Shown here: in pieces, positions 1-11,644 of the stretch
Position numbering within the stretch: position 1 is the first letter of the stretch
How the letters are laid out: the number at the start of each line of letters is the position of its first letter
NCBI RefSeq assembly: GCF_958450345.1
Contig: NC_088783.1
Span: forward strand, 19,099,701 to 19,163,700
DNA length: 64,000 nt
Source of the DNA: Calliphora vicina
Taxonomy: Eukaryota; Arthropoda; Insecta; Diptera; Calliphoridae
Direction of reading: 5' to 3'
Position numbers and translations under genes: made by a program
The notes under the pieces: generated by a model
What the model was told of the DNA's origin: nothing
The model's input: only the letters and a program-made list of their open reading frames with translations
The model's database searches: none

Positions 1-629
1 ATAGTACCAAATGTTCTCCAAATATTTTATCCAACATTTTTTTTTTGTTTTGTGTTAGTAGAATTGAATGAATGTGTTGTTTTTCATTTTCTTTTAATAA
101 AATGAAACAATTTTGTAAAATAATAATTTTGCTTATTTTTATAGTTGAAAAGAAGAATCCCGGGAAATGAAATTTTTCATTCTCGTTTCCCGGGAAATAA
201 AATTATCCGGTAAACCCCAAACCCTAGTGAGAAGTCATCGAAATTTTTTATTTGTTTGGAAGGATGGCATCGATACCATCGATACCATTATGTATGGATT
301 AAAACATCGTTCAAATGTCCGCCTTGGCTTCGCTGGGTGGCTCGTATCCGAAATATCAATGTGTTTGGAACTTTTTTGAATTTCGAAACCTTTAGGAGAG
401 AAATCGTTTTAAAACTATGTGAATGTTTTAAGCCAATTAAAATGGAAATAAATTTTAACTCGTACTATTAAAAAACCAATTATAAAGTTAGGACTTTTTG
501 GAAATTCGAAACATTTAGGGGTTTCGTTTTTGTTCCTACAAAAATTAACTAACACGGTTTTATCTGTCACAAAATTGTTTATCAATATGAACTATTTTGA
601 ACTGTCAAACTTGGCGATTTTAGTAGAGA

Positions 630-1890
630 AAAGGAAAATTTGGTACTTTTTCTTCTAAATGTACTTTTTATTTAAATTAAATTATTTGACTTATACACAT
701 AATAGTTGGCTGATATGCTTCTGAGTAAAGGCAGACTCAAGTAGGCTTAGAGTAACTTCGGGTATTGTGGACTATGCGTCTAATGTGGACCAGTGTCTTT
801 TTTCAGAAACTATATGATAAAACTGATTTGTCGTACATTTTACAATTTGTTTGAAACGACAATTGCACATTTGCTTTCATGAGTTATTGATATGTTGACT
901 TTTTATTCTTGTATTGAAATTAATGCGCCTGCTCAACATTTTTTTCGGCTCAAGTAAGAAACAAAATTTGGTACAGTTACTTGGTAGAATTTAATGTTTG
1001 GTTGTTTTATATAGTTAAAGTGGACACGTAGTTTTGCATATATTTGGTAAGAATTTAAGCACATTTAGATTATTAGGTAAAAATAATTTTTTACCACTGT
1101 AACCCAAGTTCGTGTAATGTGGACCACTTAAATTACTTGATTATGTACTACTGGTCCATATTACCCGACAATAACTATGTACTTTGTAAGCAATCTATCT
1201 AAGCCAAGAACGCGACTTTTTAGTTTGTATTAATAAAAATATATTGAAATTAAATTTTTTAATCATTCATGATTAGCTGGTTCATGAATTTTATGTATTA
1301 AATACTAGTCCACATTACCCTCATATAGTGGTCCATATTACCCTCCAATTTTTTTAATGCTGATTTTTGGGTTCCTTACAATATTTTCACATAAATTTTT
1401 TATCCTTTAACGGAAAAAATATTCAACTGCAAAAACCATTAGAGAATACATTAGCTAATTTATTGCTTCACAACTCTTTTAATATCCATATATATTGTGG
1501 CCAAAATTTAGAAGAAACAAAACGGTAGTCCACATTACCCGAAGTTACTCTAATGGTATTAAGGTACCAAAAACAAAGATGTAATGGTACTTTTTCGTTC
1601 TTCAAATGGTACTTTTTGAATTTTCTATAATAATAAGCCTACAATCAGGAAATTAAACACAAATCATTCTGACTCAGTTAGAATTTACAATAAAGTTGCT
1701 TACAGGTACTTTTTTTCTACTTATAGTACTTTTTCAGTAAATTATAATAATGGACCAGAAACGTGAAAATTCAAAAGGTACTGCTTCATTATTATTATAA
1801 TAGTACTTATTGAATATTTTATAATAATGAATAAAAAATCATTAAATTATGCACACATGATCCCGACTGAGTTAACGGTACTTTTTAACA
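630..1890. repeat. Diverged GGTACTTTTT repeat array, split by an insertion
   Basis: The motif GGTACTTTTT or a close variant occurs near 640, 660, 1592, 1612, 1706, 1726, 1779 and 1880. It is often paired about 20 bp apart and followed by TATAATAATAA. The 750-1550 element interrupts the array, so the array is older. Confidence 0.5.
750..1550. mobile_element. TA-flanked element with mirrored subterminal repeats
   Basis: The ends are terminal inverted repeats of about 25 bp with one mismatch, beginning GAGTAACTTCGGGTA. TA dinucleotides sit at 748-749 and 1551-1552. Inside, the motif GTAATGTGGACCA and its complement recurs at 760-774, 781-792, 1114-1126, 1152-1166, 1306-1320, 1329-1343 and 1526-1540. 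Left-half copies lie in one orientation and right-half copies in the other. There is no coding capacity, so this is a non-autonomous DNA element of unassigned superfamily, with the TA target suggesting Tc1/mariner. Confidence 0.75.
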
Positions 1891-2002
1891 CTGGATAATA
1901 TCATTAAATAAACTTCCATTATTAAACATTTTTTTATTATGATTTGGTGGTAGAGTGAACCGGGTCAGTCCTTACATGTAAACCAGTTATTTAAAAGACA
2001 TA

Positions 2003-2214
2003 CAGTGAGCCTCAAAAGTTAGTAAACACCAAAAATTATATAATTTTTTTTAAGATAAAGGAAATCCTAAAATCTATCCATCGATTAAAAGATAATAGAT
2101 TCAGTTCTAAAAAAAGTTTTAAGTCGGAATTTAATGATTTTTATGATCTAAAAAATTCCAAAAATTTGTGTATAAATTGCATCCAGTTTAAAATAATGAT
2201 TTTAACTGCCACTG
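2003..2214. mobile_element. Small Tc1-like MITE
   Basis: It starts CAGTGAGCCTCAAAA and ends GCCACTG, with TA on both sides (2001-2002, 2215-2216). The first 80 bp resemble the element at 34022-34225. There is no ORF. Confidence 0.5.
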
Positions 2215-2830
2215 TATAAGAAATGAAGAATTATTGTATTAATTACCCATTACTTGGCACTGAATACTCGCATATTTTATTAATTATTTTCGCTAAAATT
2301 AACTATTTTTCTATCACAATATAAAACCTCAATGATTGTTCACTAAAACTATTGATTTTTTTTTATTGAAAAACAAAAATCACTCAAACAACACTCTTTT
2401 ACCTCAACTCTTTGGAGAGAAAAAAAACTTATTTTTATGTTTTTGTATTTGTTTAACAAAAAAATGTGAGAGTGTATTGAAAAAAAAACAAACCAACCAA
2501 CAAACTAATCGTTTTTGTGTGGATTTTTATGCGGCTTTTTGAGGTTCGATTTTGTGGTGTCTGACAGTGGTATTATTATTATTTTTTTAACAGCCGTGTT
2601 TTTTCCCAGATTTTTTTTTTATTTTTAAATAGAAAAACCAAAATTCATACACTTAACAACTATTAATATTGTTGTTAATATAAACAGCCAAACAAAAAAT
2701 TTATAAAAAAAATACATTAAAAATTAACTTCAATTTAAAAAATAGAAAGCATTTAGTAAATTAATAAAAATTTAAAAATATTCATGCTTTAATTAATAAC
2801 TAAAAAAATAACTAAATTCTGCGTACTTAC

Positions 2831-2932
2831 TCTGACAGTTGCCAATTGGTGGCATACGAAAACCGGACAGGGGATCCGTTGAGAAATGAAAAGGTCTTTG
2901 GCCGAAGGCGAAATGAAATTGTTGCTGTTGTC
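2831..2932 (-). CDS. RUNX transcription factor, exon 3: post-Runt conserved segment
   Basis: This 102-bp exon is too short to stand out as an ORF. The acceptor reads ATCAATTTTAG and the donor CAGA then GTAAGTAC at 2830. It completes codon 213 (Arg, from A|GA) and encodes residues 214-246. The peptide begins with four Gln, then FHFAFGQRPFHFSTDPLSGF, then RMPPIGNCQ. Both splice phases agree with exon 2 and the frame has no stop. The peptide matches the type of conserved region that follows the Runt domain in insect RUNX proteins, as far as I recall that family. It ends in phase 1 at a donor, so coding continues left of position 1. The C-terminal VWRPY Groucho-binding motif expected in the family was not found here. 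Confidence 0.85.
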
Positions 2933-3780
2933 CTAAAATTGATAACACTGAATGTTTTGAATGTTTTTTAATAATCTGCTCTTAATTAAGATTTTGTGTG
3001 TAAGTGTGTGTGTAATGTAGGTAAATGTGGGTGTATGAGTCCTACCAAAGCAGTTAAGCAAGCTTTCAATGTATCCCTTAAAGACAGTAATGGTCATAAA
3101 TGTCTTATCACTTTGCTGACTCCAATTTATATATTTTGATCATTTGACACTTGTGTACATTTTAGTGTCTCTAAGTAATCTGGAGTGTAGTCACTTTAAC
3201 CGTTTTGTGAGTAATTCGTACAAACTGGTTTTATACAAATTGTGTTGATATAATTCTCATACAGTTTATTTTTATTTTTGCTTAAGTATACTGATATCCC
3301 ATGAAGTCAATAGTCACTTTAGTGTCTCTTACTAACCTATGGTGAAGTCACTTAAAACTTTTTTTTGTACTGCACTTTATTTTACATATTAGAAGCGTTG
3401 ACAATTTTCGATCAGCTATAAGATAGTCACATTGTAATCAAAAGGGTCAATTGACCCCCTGATAAGGATATGTACGTGTTAAAATAACTAGTCAAGTAGC
3501 TGATAAAGTAACCAGTTACAAAGCTAGTAAGGTAACTGACGTTATGTAACCAGTATGTGAATCCAATGCGTTCCCTAATTTGGACCTGCTATTAGACAGT
3601 CCCATTGTAATCAAAAAGAGACGGTTGACCCCCTGCTTGGGACATGCCTGTGTTAAAATGACTAGTCACGTGACTATTGAAGTAACTACCTCCCACCCTA
3701 AATGATGGGTAAAATCACTTGTTCGGTACTGTCCCCTAGAACTGCTGGGACCTGTCACATAAATCGATCTCAGATATGAT

Positions 3781-4384
3781 AGATATCATATCATAATATC
3801 AAAATATCAAAATATCAAAATATCAAAATATCAAAATATCAAAATATCAAAATATCAAAATATCAAAATATCAAAATATCAAAATATCAAAATATCAAAA
3901 TATCAAAATATCAAAATATCAAAATATCAAAATATTAAAATATCATTTTGTCAATAAGCCAATATATCAAAATGGCAATACGTCAATACGTCAAAATGTC
4001 AATATGTCAATATGTCAAAATGTCAAAATGTCAAAATGTCAAAATGTCAATATGTCAATACGTCAAAATGTCAATATGTCAATATGTCAAAATGTCAATA
4101 TGTCAATATGTCAAAATGTCAAAATGTCAAAATGTTAAAATGTCAAAATGTCAATATGTCAATATTTCAATATGTCAATATTTCAATACGTCAATATGTC
4201 AATATGTCAAAATGTCTAAATGTCAAAATGTCAAAATATCAAAATATCAAAATATCAAAATGTCAATATGTCAAAATGCCAATATGTCAATACGTCAATA
4301 TGTCAAAATATCAAAATGCCAATATGGTATGAAGGTAGTGGTTGTGATATAATGTGTGCCCCACTTTTGGTATGCAGAACTGGC

Positions 4385-4415
<31 letters not shown>

Positions 4416-4590
4416 TGCCCAAAATTGACTGTGGGATGAACCAAACGTAATGTTACGGTGCCCAATACGTCAATATGTCAAAATGACAATATGTTAAAAT
4501 GTCAATAAGTCAATATGTCAAAATGTCAATATGTCAAAATGTCAATATGTAAAAATGTCTAAATGTCAATAATATGTCAAAATGTACACT
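3781..4590. repeat. 8-bp satellite array (AAAATATC to AATATGTC)
   Basis: From about 3800 to 3940 the unit is an almost uniform AAAATATC. From about 3945 it changes to mixed AAAATGTC and AATATGTC units with occasional CG (TACGTC). The period of 8 keeps two frames open as apparent Cys-Gln-Asn-Val ORFs, which are artefacts. A non-repeat island at 4328-4466 splits the array and contains a 37-bp direct duplication (4386-4422, 4429-4465). Confidence 0.95.
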
Positions 4591-4840
4591 TGAGAATATT
4601 GGTATTTAAAATCAGCAAAATTGGTCGATAAGTTACTAAGATATGAGCCAATATTCACAACTACCTCGATTTCTTAATATATTGTTGGTGTGTTTCAATT
4701 CCAATATCTTTAAAATCAGTTGTAGTTATTAAGGTGTAACTGTACAATTCAAAATACAACCTTACTCAAAACTTCAATACTTTCGTATACTAGTTTTCTT
4801 TAAGAAGTTTGACACATACTTTCTAAATGTATAATAAATA

Positions 4841-5285
4841 AGGAGTGCGCCGATAAAAAATCGTAATATGTAAAATATTGTAATACTTATGTAATAAGTC
4901 ATTGAATAAATGTTGCAGTTTTGTTGTCCAAGTAGCAATATTACCAATATTCTTTAAATATTTTAAAATTTTTGAGGTTTTGGGTATAATCTAATCTAAT
5001 GTAATGTAATGGTCACAAAAGCATTTTAGATTTTAGAACATTTAAAGTATATTTCACTTCACCTCTAAAATGTTTGGTAGATTCCTCAGAAGTGTCTTAG
5101 GTTTTTGGTTTTAAATCAATTTCTTAGCATTTGTTCAAGTATTTCTCCTAACTATGATTTTGAATTATAAGACATTTTTTCAGAGCTCTTTTATTTGGTT
5201 TTTATTTCTCTCAATTTAAATTATTAAATCTGTAATAGGACTCAGATTAAGAAACACTTGCAACTATTTTTAATGGCGCACTCCT
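4841..5285. mobile_element. TA-flanked MITE with AGGAGTGCGCC ends
   Basis: The terminal inverted repeats are AGGAGTGCGCC (perfect over 11 bp, then TAAAAA on both sides). TA sits at 4839-4840 and 5286-5287. The interior is non-coding. Confidence 0.7.
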
Positions 5286-6573
5286 TATACATATGTACAT
5301 ATGTGTATTACTACATTTAAGCTTCATTAAAATATAATAACCCTTCTGTTATAGTTGCAACAATGAAATATTTTAAAACTTTTAAAATATTAAAACTAAA
5401 ACTACTCTCACTCCTTCCATCGTTTTCACTTAAACTTTTTAAAAAGCAAAAACTACTAAAGTTTAGAAATTAAAAGAGAAGACGATGCAAAAAAGGATGT
5501 TGCTGTACACATATACTACATACATACATATATGTATATAAGCAAGTAAGTGAGACTATATATGTATATAAATGAGATAAATCATTTTGTGGAATAAGTA
5601 AAATGAATAAAACAATTGTGTTTTATTTGTAACTTAAGGACAAGGACATGAATAAGTATGAGTATGAAAGGATTATATTGTATAGAGTTCTTTTTTACAA
5701 TATTTTGTTTCATTTGAAATTTTCCAACACAATACAAAATAAAAGAAACCCAGGCTTAACATATGCAAAATGTAATATATTTGCATCTTTATAAATATTT
5801 TAAAAACAAAATGGACTTTTGAGTCCATGTAATGAAAGATTTTATAACTATGCATGTAAAACGTACTAGTAACACTAGCAATGCAGATAAACGAGCTTTA
5901 CCATTTTCTGTTTTACAAAGCAAATGTTTGTTTGTATGAAGAGTGTTCATTTTCAGTTGTTTATTGCTGCTTTTTTTTTTTGTTTTGTTTAACCCTTTTT
6001 ATTGTAATGTTATTTAGCATTAATGAATATTCTTAAAAGATGAATTGTTTTCTATATGTATGTAAGTAACTAAATGTATGGCAGAGAACGACGAGTATTT
6101 TAAAACCAAACAAGGACAAAACAATAACAACTTCCCAACGTATGTAAATGGCCATAAACTATCTTTGGATGGTATGAAAGTGCTAGACTAACTGAGGGGA
6201 AGTAAAGCCAGGGAAAATATTTATATTATAACAAGTTAGAATGCATTATTTTTGAAAGAAGGAATTTTAAAGTGACATATTTTTGAATCTAATGGAGATA
6301 TTGACTTGAATTTTGTTTTGTAAGACCAAAAATTAAAGGGAACATATCAAGGTTTCTAATGCTGATTTCCATTTTTTGATCTCAGCATTAAGATTTTAAA
6401 ATATGTGAACCAAAGTTGAAATTTTTATAAAAAATATGTCAAATTCCGAAGAGCGTAGGGGCGACATATTTGAAAAATAGGATATGTTTTTTATATCAGA
6501 ATGTTCTCCAAGAATATAGCTGACAGAAAAACATAAAATTGTTATATATTCTTAAAGAAAGCTTTGTTTTTAA

Positions 6574-6797
6574 CCCTCCCTTAGTCGCAATAATTTTCAA
6601 TCGAGACTAGTCGCAATGTATCAAATTGATATCAATAAATAAAAGGCGCGTTTGAAAACAATCTCTTTACTTTTTATTTCGAAACAATATTAAATTCAAA
6701 GTAAAAATATATTTTTATCAAAAAATAGCTTAAAATTGAGTTTACAATAAAAAGATTTTTTCCTGTATCAACCAGATCAGTTGCGACTAACGGATGG
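6574..6797. mobile_element. piggyBac-like MITE at a TTAA site
   Basis: TTAA flanks both sides (6570-6573 and 6798-6801). The ends are CCCTCCCTTAGTCGCAA and, on the opposite strand, CCATCCGTTAGTCGCAA. The paralogous repeat copy B has a single uninterrupted TTAA at 11900-11903 in the same context, which is a pre-insertion site. The interior (224 bp) is non-coding. Confidence 0.85.
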
Positions 6798-7182
6798 TTA
6801 ATAAAAAAGAGTTAAGTCACCTTTTCGCCCAAAAAAACAGCAAAAATGTACTATTTTTTTTTTTAATTTTTGAATTGAAAATCGTTTATTTTTGGGTCCA
6901 CAATTGATGTTGTCTAACTAACAAAAGAAATTGGAATCCATTCGGTCCAAAAGTATGACCTATATTTTTCAAAAAAGCGGACCAAGATATGACAAAATTT
7001 TTAAATTTCAATTTTGAAATACCTATAACTCGGAAATTATAAGAGATAAATAGCACACACAAGCATGTTTTTCAAGACCTAGACAAGATATAAAAATCTT
7101 TGAAATCAAAAAAAATGGCACGTGTTTAAAAATTTTATATGTCGAAGGTACCCTAATTTCAGCCTTCATTGCGGCGCCCCTG

Positions 7183-9035
7183 CACAGTGGGAGAAATGGC
7201 CAATCTAGTGGCGCTTTAAGGAAATTTTAAATTTTAGAATTCTGCTAATTTTTTTTATTTTTTTGGTAACTAAGAAACCAATGGATTTTTGGTTTTTTTT
7301 TGTTTTGTTTTGTTTTGCTCTCGATATTCGCCCACCTGTGAGCTTTCAAACTTGTCATATGTTTTAGCAAGTGCATTAATACTTTTCGCGCTTTTTTAAA
7401 GTTAAAGTTTGTTTACACAACAAAATCATTACTTTATATATATTTTTTTGAATTAGTGTTTAAATTGAAATTATTAGGTATGTATTAAATAATAAAATAT
7501 GTTTGTGATTTGTGCTTATATGTTTTTGTTCTTAAATGTGGTAAACAAATGACCTGTGTGAAATAGTGTTTTTGGCGGTGAAAAATCATGTTTTTTCTAA
7601 TGTTATTGATCCATCAAAATATAACGAAGAGCAATGTCAACAATTTCGTCAAAATTAAGAAATTTTGTTAATAAACTGCGGTACAAGTGGGTAACTAGTC
7701 ACAGAATCATGACAAAATTCGCAGATCGACCATTGATCGTCGTAAATATACAAATTTTTCAGAGTGCTCAACTAAAACTCAAATAAAAAAGATTTCTTCT
7801 ATTGTTGATAAGACACCAACAGAAGAGTTAATGTTAGCAACGCGCATTAGTCTTTTCAAATCTGGAAAAAGGAATGCTTCATAAGTTGTTTCGAAATTGA
7901 GCTCAGAACCTACAATAGCTTCAAAAATGATTAAAACTGTAAATGCTGAGCCAAAAGCACCTATTCCATATACACCTGAGGAAGCTTTGGCCCTATATAT
8001 AGATGGAGACTACTCAAAAAATACATATAAATTAATGCAATATGGTGCCAAAGAGCGAAATTGTATCCAAGCTACGATGTTTTAGCTAAAACTAAAAAAG
8101 AGTGTTACCCCAATGACATACGCGTAACTGAACGTTCAGCAGAAATAAATTTACAGTCTCTTATTAACCATACTGTTGGACGTATATTACAGGGTTTTCC
8201 AGCAGCATTTGACGACCTCGTAGTTGAATGCAATAACAACGATTGCATAAAAGCCATTTATAAATGGGGTTGTGATGGAAGCAGTGGTCACTCTACTTAC
8301 AGGTAATGCTTTAATGTTCCCGAAACTGGAACTATTGATCAGCATTTATTTGGTGTATGTATTGTACCTTTGCTAATAAAAAATGGATCGTCAATACTAT
8401 GGGAAAATAATCGACCTTCTTCAACTAAAATTACAAAAATAAAACACAACTGCTTTATTTAAAAAAATACTATACTTAAAATTAGCTATTTTTTTAAGTT
8501 ACATATTAACAAAGCAATGCGAAATTAGTAACTTCTTGCACAGACCACAATAAATCAATAAAAAAAAATTAAAAAAACATTTTAAATGAAAAAAGAAGAA
8601 CTAATAATTACAAAAAAAATCATCATAGTAGAATTTAGCATTGTCACATTATTCTTATTTTACTTCTCATAAATTTGCATGAATTTCTGATTTTAAGTAC
8701 TATAATTGGTTCATGCTGAGTGTAGTGTAAAATTCTAAAAAATAAATAAATATAATATATAATGTCTAAAATATAGTTTTGTTTAAAAAAAGTTTTAAAA
8801 TCGAATGTAATACAAAATTATAAACATAAATACAACTATTAATAGATTAATTGTCGATGATGAATGATACAGCATTAATGGCGCACACTGTACTGAAGCG
8901 GCATGTCCCAAAATTTTTTTTTTTTGAAATTGCATATCCTTGGCTATAATTTCACTGAACATTTCTAATAGATCAGATCAGTAATTATAAAGATATAATT
9001 AAAGCGACACCAGATTGGCCATTTCTCCCACTGTT
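7183..9035 (+). mobile_element. Transib-type (RAG1-like) DNA transposon relic
   Basis: This 1,853-bp insertion lies in repeat copy A. The terminal inverted repeats agree over about 37 bp with three mismatches. The left end begins CACAGTGGGAGAAATGGCC, while the right end has AACAGTG in place of CACAGTG. CACAGTG is the Transib end and V(D)J heptamer sequence. It carries the transposase fragment described at 7700-8440. Copy B has no insertion at the matching place (12240-12262). A clean 5-bp target duplication was not seen: the flanks are CCCTG and TGTAG, so one side may have been altered. Confidence 0.75.
7700..8440 (+). pseudogene. Transib transposase fragment, broken
   Basis: Three reading-frame pieces can be read in order. 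Around 7700-8060 the frame carries ELMLATRISLFKSGKRNAS, then YTPEEALALYIDG and AKERN. A frameshift near 8055-8062 moves it to another frame carrying YPSYDVLAKTKKECYP, INLQSLINHTVGRIL and KWGCDGSSGHSTYR. After a TAA at 8304-8306, where a Gln codon would fit, the same frame continues to LFGVCIVPLLIKNGSS. The Asp of CDGSSGHS (8274-8276) is the likely first catalytic residue of the Transib/RAG1 DDE core, by my recall of the family. There is also a stop near 7882. The C-terminal half is missing, so it is non-functional. Confidence 0.7.
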
Positions 9036-9595
9036 TGTAGGTCTCATTTTAATAATTTAAACTCGAACACTTCTTGGCTATGCCCACGTCAAATTTTATC
9101 CCTATCGGAGCAGCCGTTTAGAAATACCAGATTTATTTCCAAAAACTTTTGATTCTGCCCCACTGTGGAATGTGCAGTGTTCTGCAGTGTCAACCTTAAA
9201 TAGACTTAATATGTCCATTTGATAAATTGAAAAGGCAGGTTCTTTAAAAATTTTACTTTTATATATTTGTATAAGCTACTATTTCTGACATTTACTATTT
9301 ATATTTCCCAGCATTCTTCCCCTTAAATTAAAAATTTTCTCTACCACTCCATCTTTAAGTGTAAGTTTTTGTGTAAATTTATCACTAAATCTAATGAATT
9401 GTCTTGCATTTTAGGATGTTTAACTAAAATTAAATCTTATTTTGCCCTTCCATAATCAAGGATTTATGAGTTTTATCTGTTTGTTTTATTGTCAGTTATA
9501 TAAACTGTACTACAACTCTATTGTTAGTTTTGAATGTATTTAGTGTAATTTTATTCATTGTATTGTGTAAATTTTCTTGGATGTAAACTACTTAC

Positions 9596-9709
9596 TGGTT
9601 TTGGAGCGTGGTTCACGGGGTCCATCGACGGTTACTTTGATGGCTTTGTTGTAGGTGGCAATGTGGGGCGGATTTGTTGAAACTGTGATTGTCAATGTAA
9701 AGCTTTTCC
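9596..9709 (-). CDS. RUNX transcription factor, exon 2: C-terminal Runt domain
   Basis: This is a 114-bp phase-1/phase-1 exon. The acceptor reads TATTATTCCAG and the donor ACCA then GTAAGTAG at 9595. It completes codon 175 (Gly) and encodes residues 176-212, including KSFTLTITVSTNPP and AIKVTVDGPREPRSK, the last strands and C-terminal tail of the Runt domain. The reading frame joins exactly to exon 1 (GRG|K) at the position where RUNX genes commonly have an intron. The frame stays open into the upstream intron as far as 9902, but that part is intronic because the acceptor lies at 9710-9711. Intron 1 between exons 1 and 2 is 17,336 bp. Confidence 0.95.
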
Positions 9710-11224
9710 CTGGAATAATATTAAGAAAATAAAAGATAAAGTATTTTGTAAAAAATTTAATAAAAATCAAAGAAATTATAGATGAAAAGATTTTATTAAA
9801 ATTTAAAGCTCTTGGAAGTTCAAATATTCCCTCATTTATGAAGCCCTCATTAAAGTGATTTGCAAATTTAAATAAGAAATTTGTTTCTTTCAGTGTAAAC
9901 ACACCAAAATAAAAGTGTTAAACATTAAATGGAATGTTGCAAAAACAACAGCAACAGACAACCAACAAAAAGTCCAAAAAGACTACAACCCACACTAAAT
10001 GATGCACAAAAATGTTTGCGGCCTTTGTGATGATAATTGTTAAAGGATTTCTATTTCCACAAGAGCTAAAGGAGAGGGGATAGCAAAACAAATAGTTCAA
10101 CACTAAAGCATAGAATAGTATACAATTGTAGAGTATAGTTAATTGTTAGACACTGGAATACCCTGAGGAGCGGGACTATAATAGATAACCAAGCACACAC
10201 AACATTTTTCATTTGATTTCGACAACAGGGCATAAACTACAACAATGCATAGAGAAATATACCATCGTATAAATAAAATTGAATTGATTCCTGTTATTCT
10301 AAACAAACATAACGAATTTTTTTTTGCACTACTCAAACTAACGAAAAAATACAGATTTTTTGCTGCGCTAAACAATTGAATTGATTGTATGCCTAAAACT
10401 ATACACTTGTTTTTCAACGTTATATACGATTTAAATGTTAGATGAGCGTGGAAGTGTGTGTACAAGTGATTTACCTCCTCCTGCCCTGAAGGCTACAAAT
10501 AAATGCTGCTTGTAATACAAATAAACTACAAAGCATTTCATTTTTAAACATCACCAGTATATTCATTCCATGGCTTCCTATTCAATTCTCGTATGTTTGT
10601 CTATTGCTTCTTATAAAGGAGTGTGTGTGTGTGCAGATAGATGACCATGTCCAGTGGCCCATCCTTGTTCAAATACACAAAAAATTGCTTTATTTGAATA
10701 AACGCGTTGCTGCGGTTTCACTGCTACCGAATATTCAAACAAAAACAATAGTCCAAATAGAAAATGTGGAATATGCTATCTCCGTTTACAATATGAATCA
10801 AAAATAGACAAAAATCTAACTATTCCATTGAAAATAATCTGAGTTTTTTTTATTATTTGTGCTGGTACGCTGTTCTATATATCCTGGCATGGTTGGTTAT
10901 ACTACTTCTGTCATGTTCATCGTTTGACATTTTGTGCTACTGTATGCCATCATCATCAGCCGCGGCATGTTTGGGTGATTTCTACATAGAGTGACATTTA
11001 TTACAAGGCATTTTTTTGTTTTGTTATCAATATTTATTTAAAGGAATGGATTGCTAAATCATTGCAAAATATTTTCCTTTTTATTGTGGGAATTTATTCA
11101 ATAGCATACAAATTACACTAACATTTACTTTTTGAAAATTATTTACTATTATTTATTAAAAATCTTACATGGACATTTTTTTATGAGCTTTCAACTCCAA
11201 CAAAAATACAAGTAAATGTATTAT

Positions 11225-11470
11225 ATTCGTCTGTGTCGTATCTTATATACCCGCTCTCAATATGTGACAATAAAATATTTTTCTGATATAGCGGTTTTAT
11301 GGGTGGTATTGTCAATTATGGACCGATCGTCAGAAAAGTTGGTAAAAAGACTTAGTTTCTTATGAACTCATGGACCGATATTTGTACACAATTTCAGTCA
11401 TCTAGCTCCTTTAGTTTGTATATTTTTATACAAATTTTATTTTTAGAACCTCAATAAATATGTAAATAAA
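11225..11470 (+). repeat. R1 dispersed repeat, partial
   Basis: This carries the family phrases CGTATCTTATATACCCG and TATGGACCGAT seen in the longer copy at 34605-35235. It is truncated and diverged. Confidence 0.5.
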
Positions 11471-11644
11471 ATCTTTATTTATTAACAAAACTCAATGAAA
11501 TTTTCAACGTTTTTTAAATTTGTCGTTCAAAATAACAAAAAAAACTTGTCAAAAGGTCACACCGAATCCCCCAATTCCTTAAAATTAGAACGAAAATCCC
11601 AAAACTCGTATTTATTACAATTTTGCTCATAAGGTCCACATTTC

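Larger units (their letters stand above)
1..2830 (-). other. Start of RUNX intron 3 (continues off the left edge)
   Basis: This follows the exon 3 donor at 2830-2829. It contains the 750-1550 element, diverged GGTACTTTTT repeats and a small Tc1-like MITE. Around 160-215 there is a TCCCGGGAAA inverted motif that also occurs in the MITE at 17089-17215. No next exon was found, so at least 2.8 kb of intron lies here. Confidence 0.7.
6336..9180. repeat. Dispersed repeat copy A, carrying two insertions
   Basis: This aligns by eye with copy B at 11645-12330 over most of its length, for example around GGGAACATATCA, CATAAAATTGTTATAT, GAAAATCGTTTATTTT and GTCGAAGGTACCCTA. Once the insertions at 6574-6797 and 7183-9035 are removed, the flanks become continuous with copy B. 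A relative of its 3' part is at 37600-38110. No coding was found and the family is unknown. Confidence 0.75.
2933..9595 (-). other. RUNX intron 2 (6.7 kb)
   Basis: The intron is bounded by GT at 9595-9594 and AG at 2934-2933. It contains the 8-bp satellite, a TA-flanked MITE, and dispersed-repeat copy A with its two nested insertions. 2.95-3.78 kb and 5.3-6.3 kb show no recognisable element apart from short ATGTATATA-type microsatellites near 5.5 kb. Confidence 0.85.

Noticed and set aside
3948..4352. Open frames of 106-134 codons with Cys-Gln-Asn-Val-Lys repeats
   Set aside because: They are produced by the 8-bp satellite, whose period keeps frames open; there is no domain or start context.
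3781..4590. CRISPR-like array
   Set aside because: The units are 8 bp without spacers, and the sequence is eukaryotic.
9710..9902. N-terminal part of the 104-codon frame overlapping exon 2
   Set aside because: It is intronic: the acceptor at 9710-9711 joins exactly to exon 1 in frame and phase.
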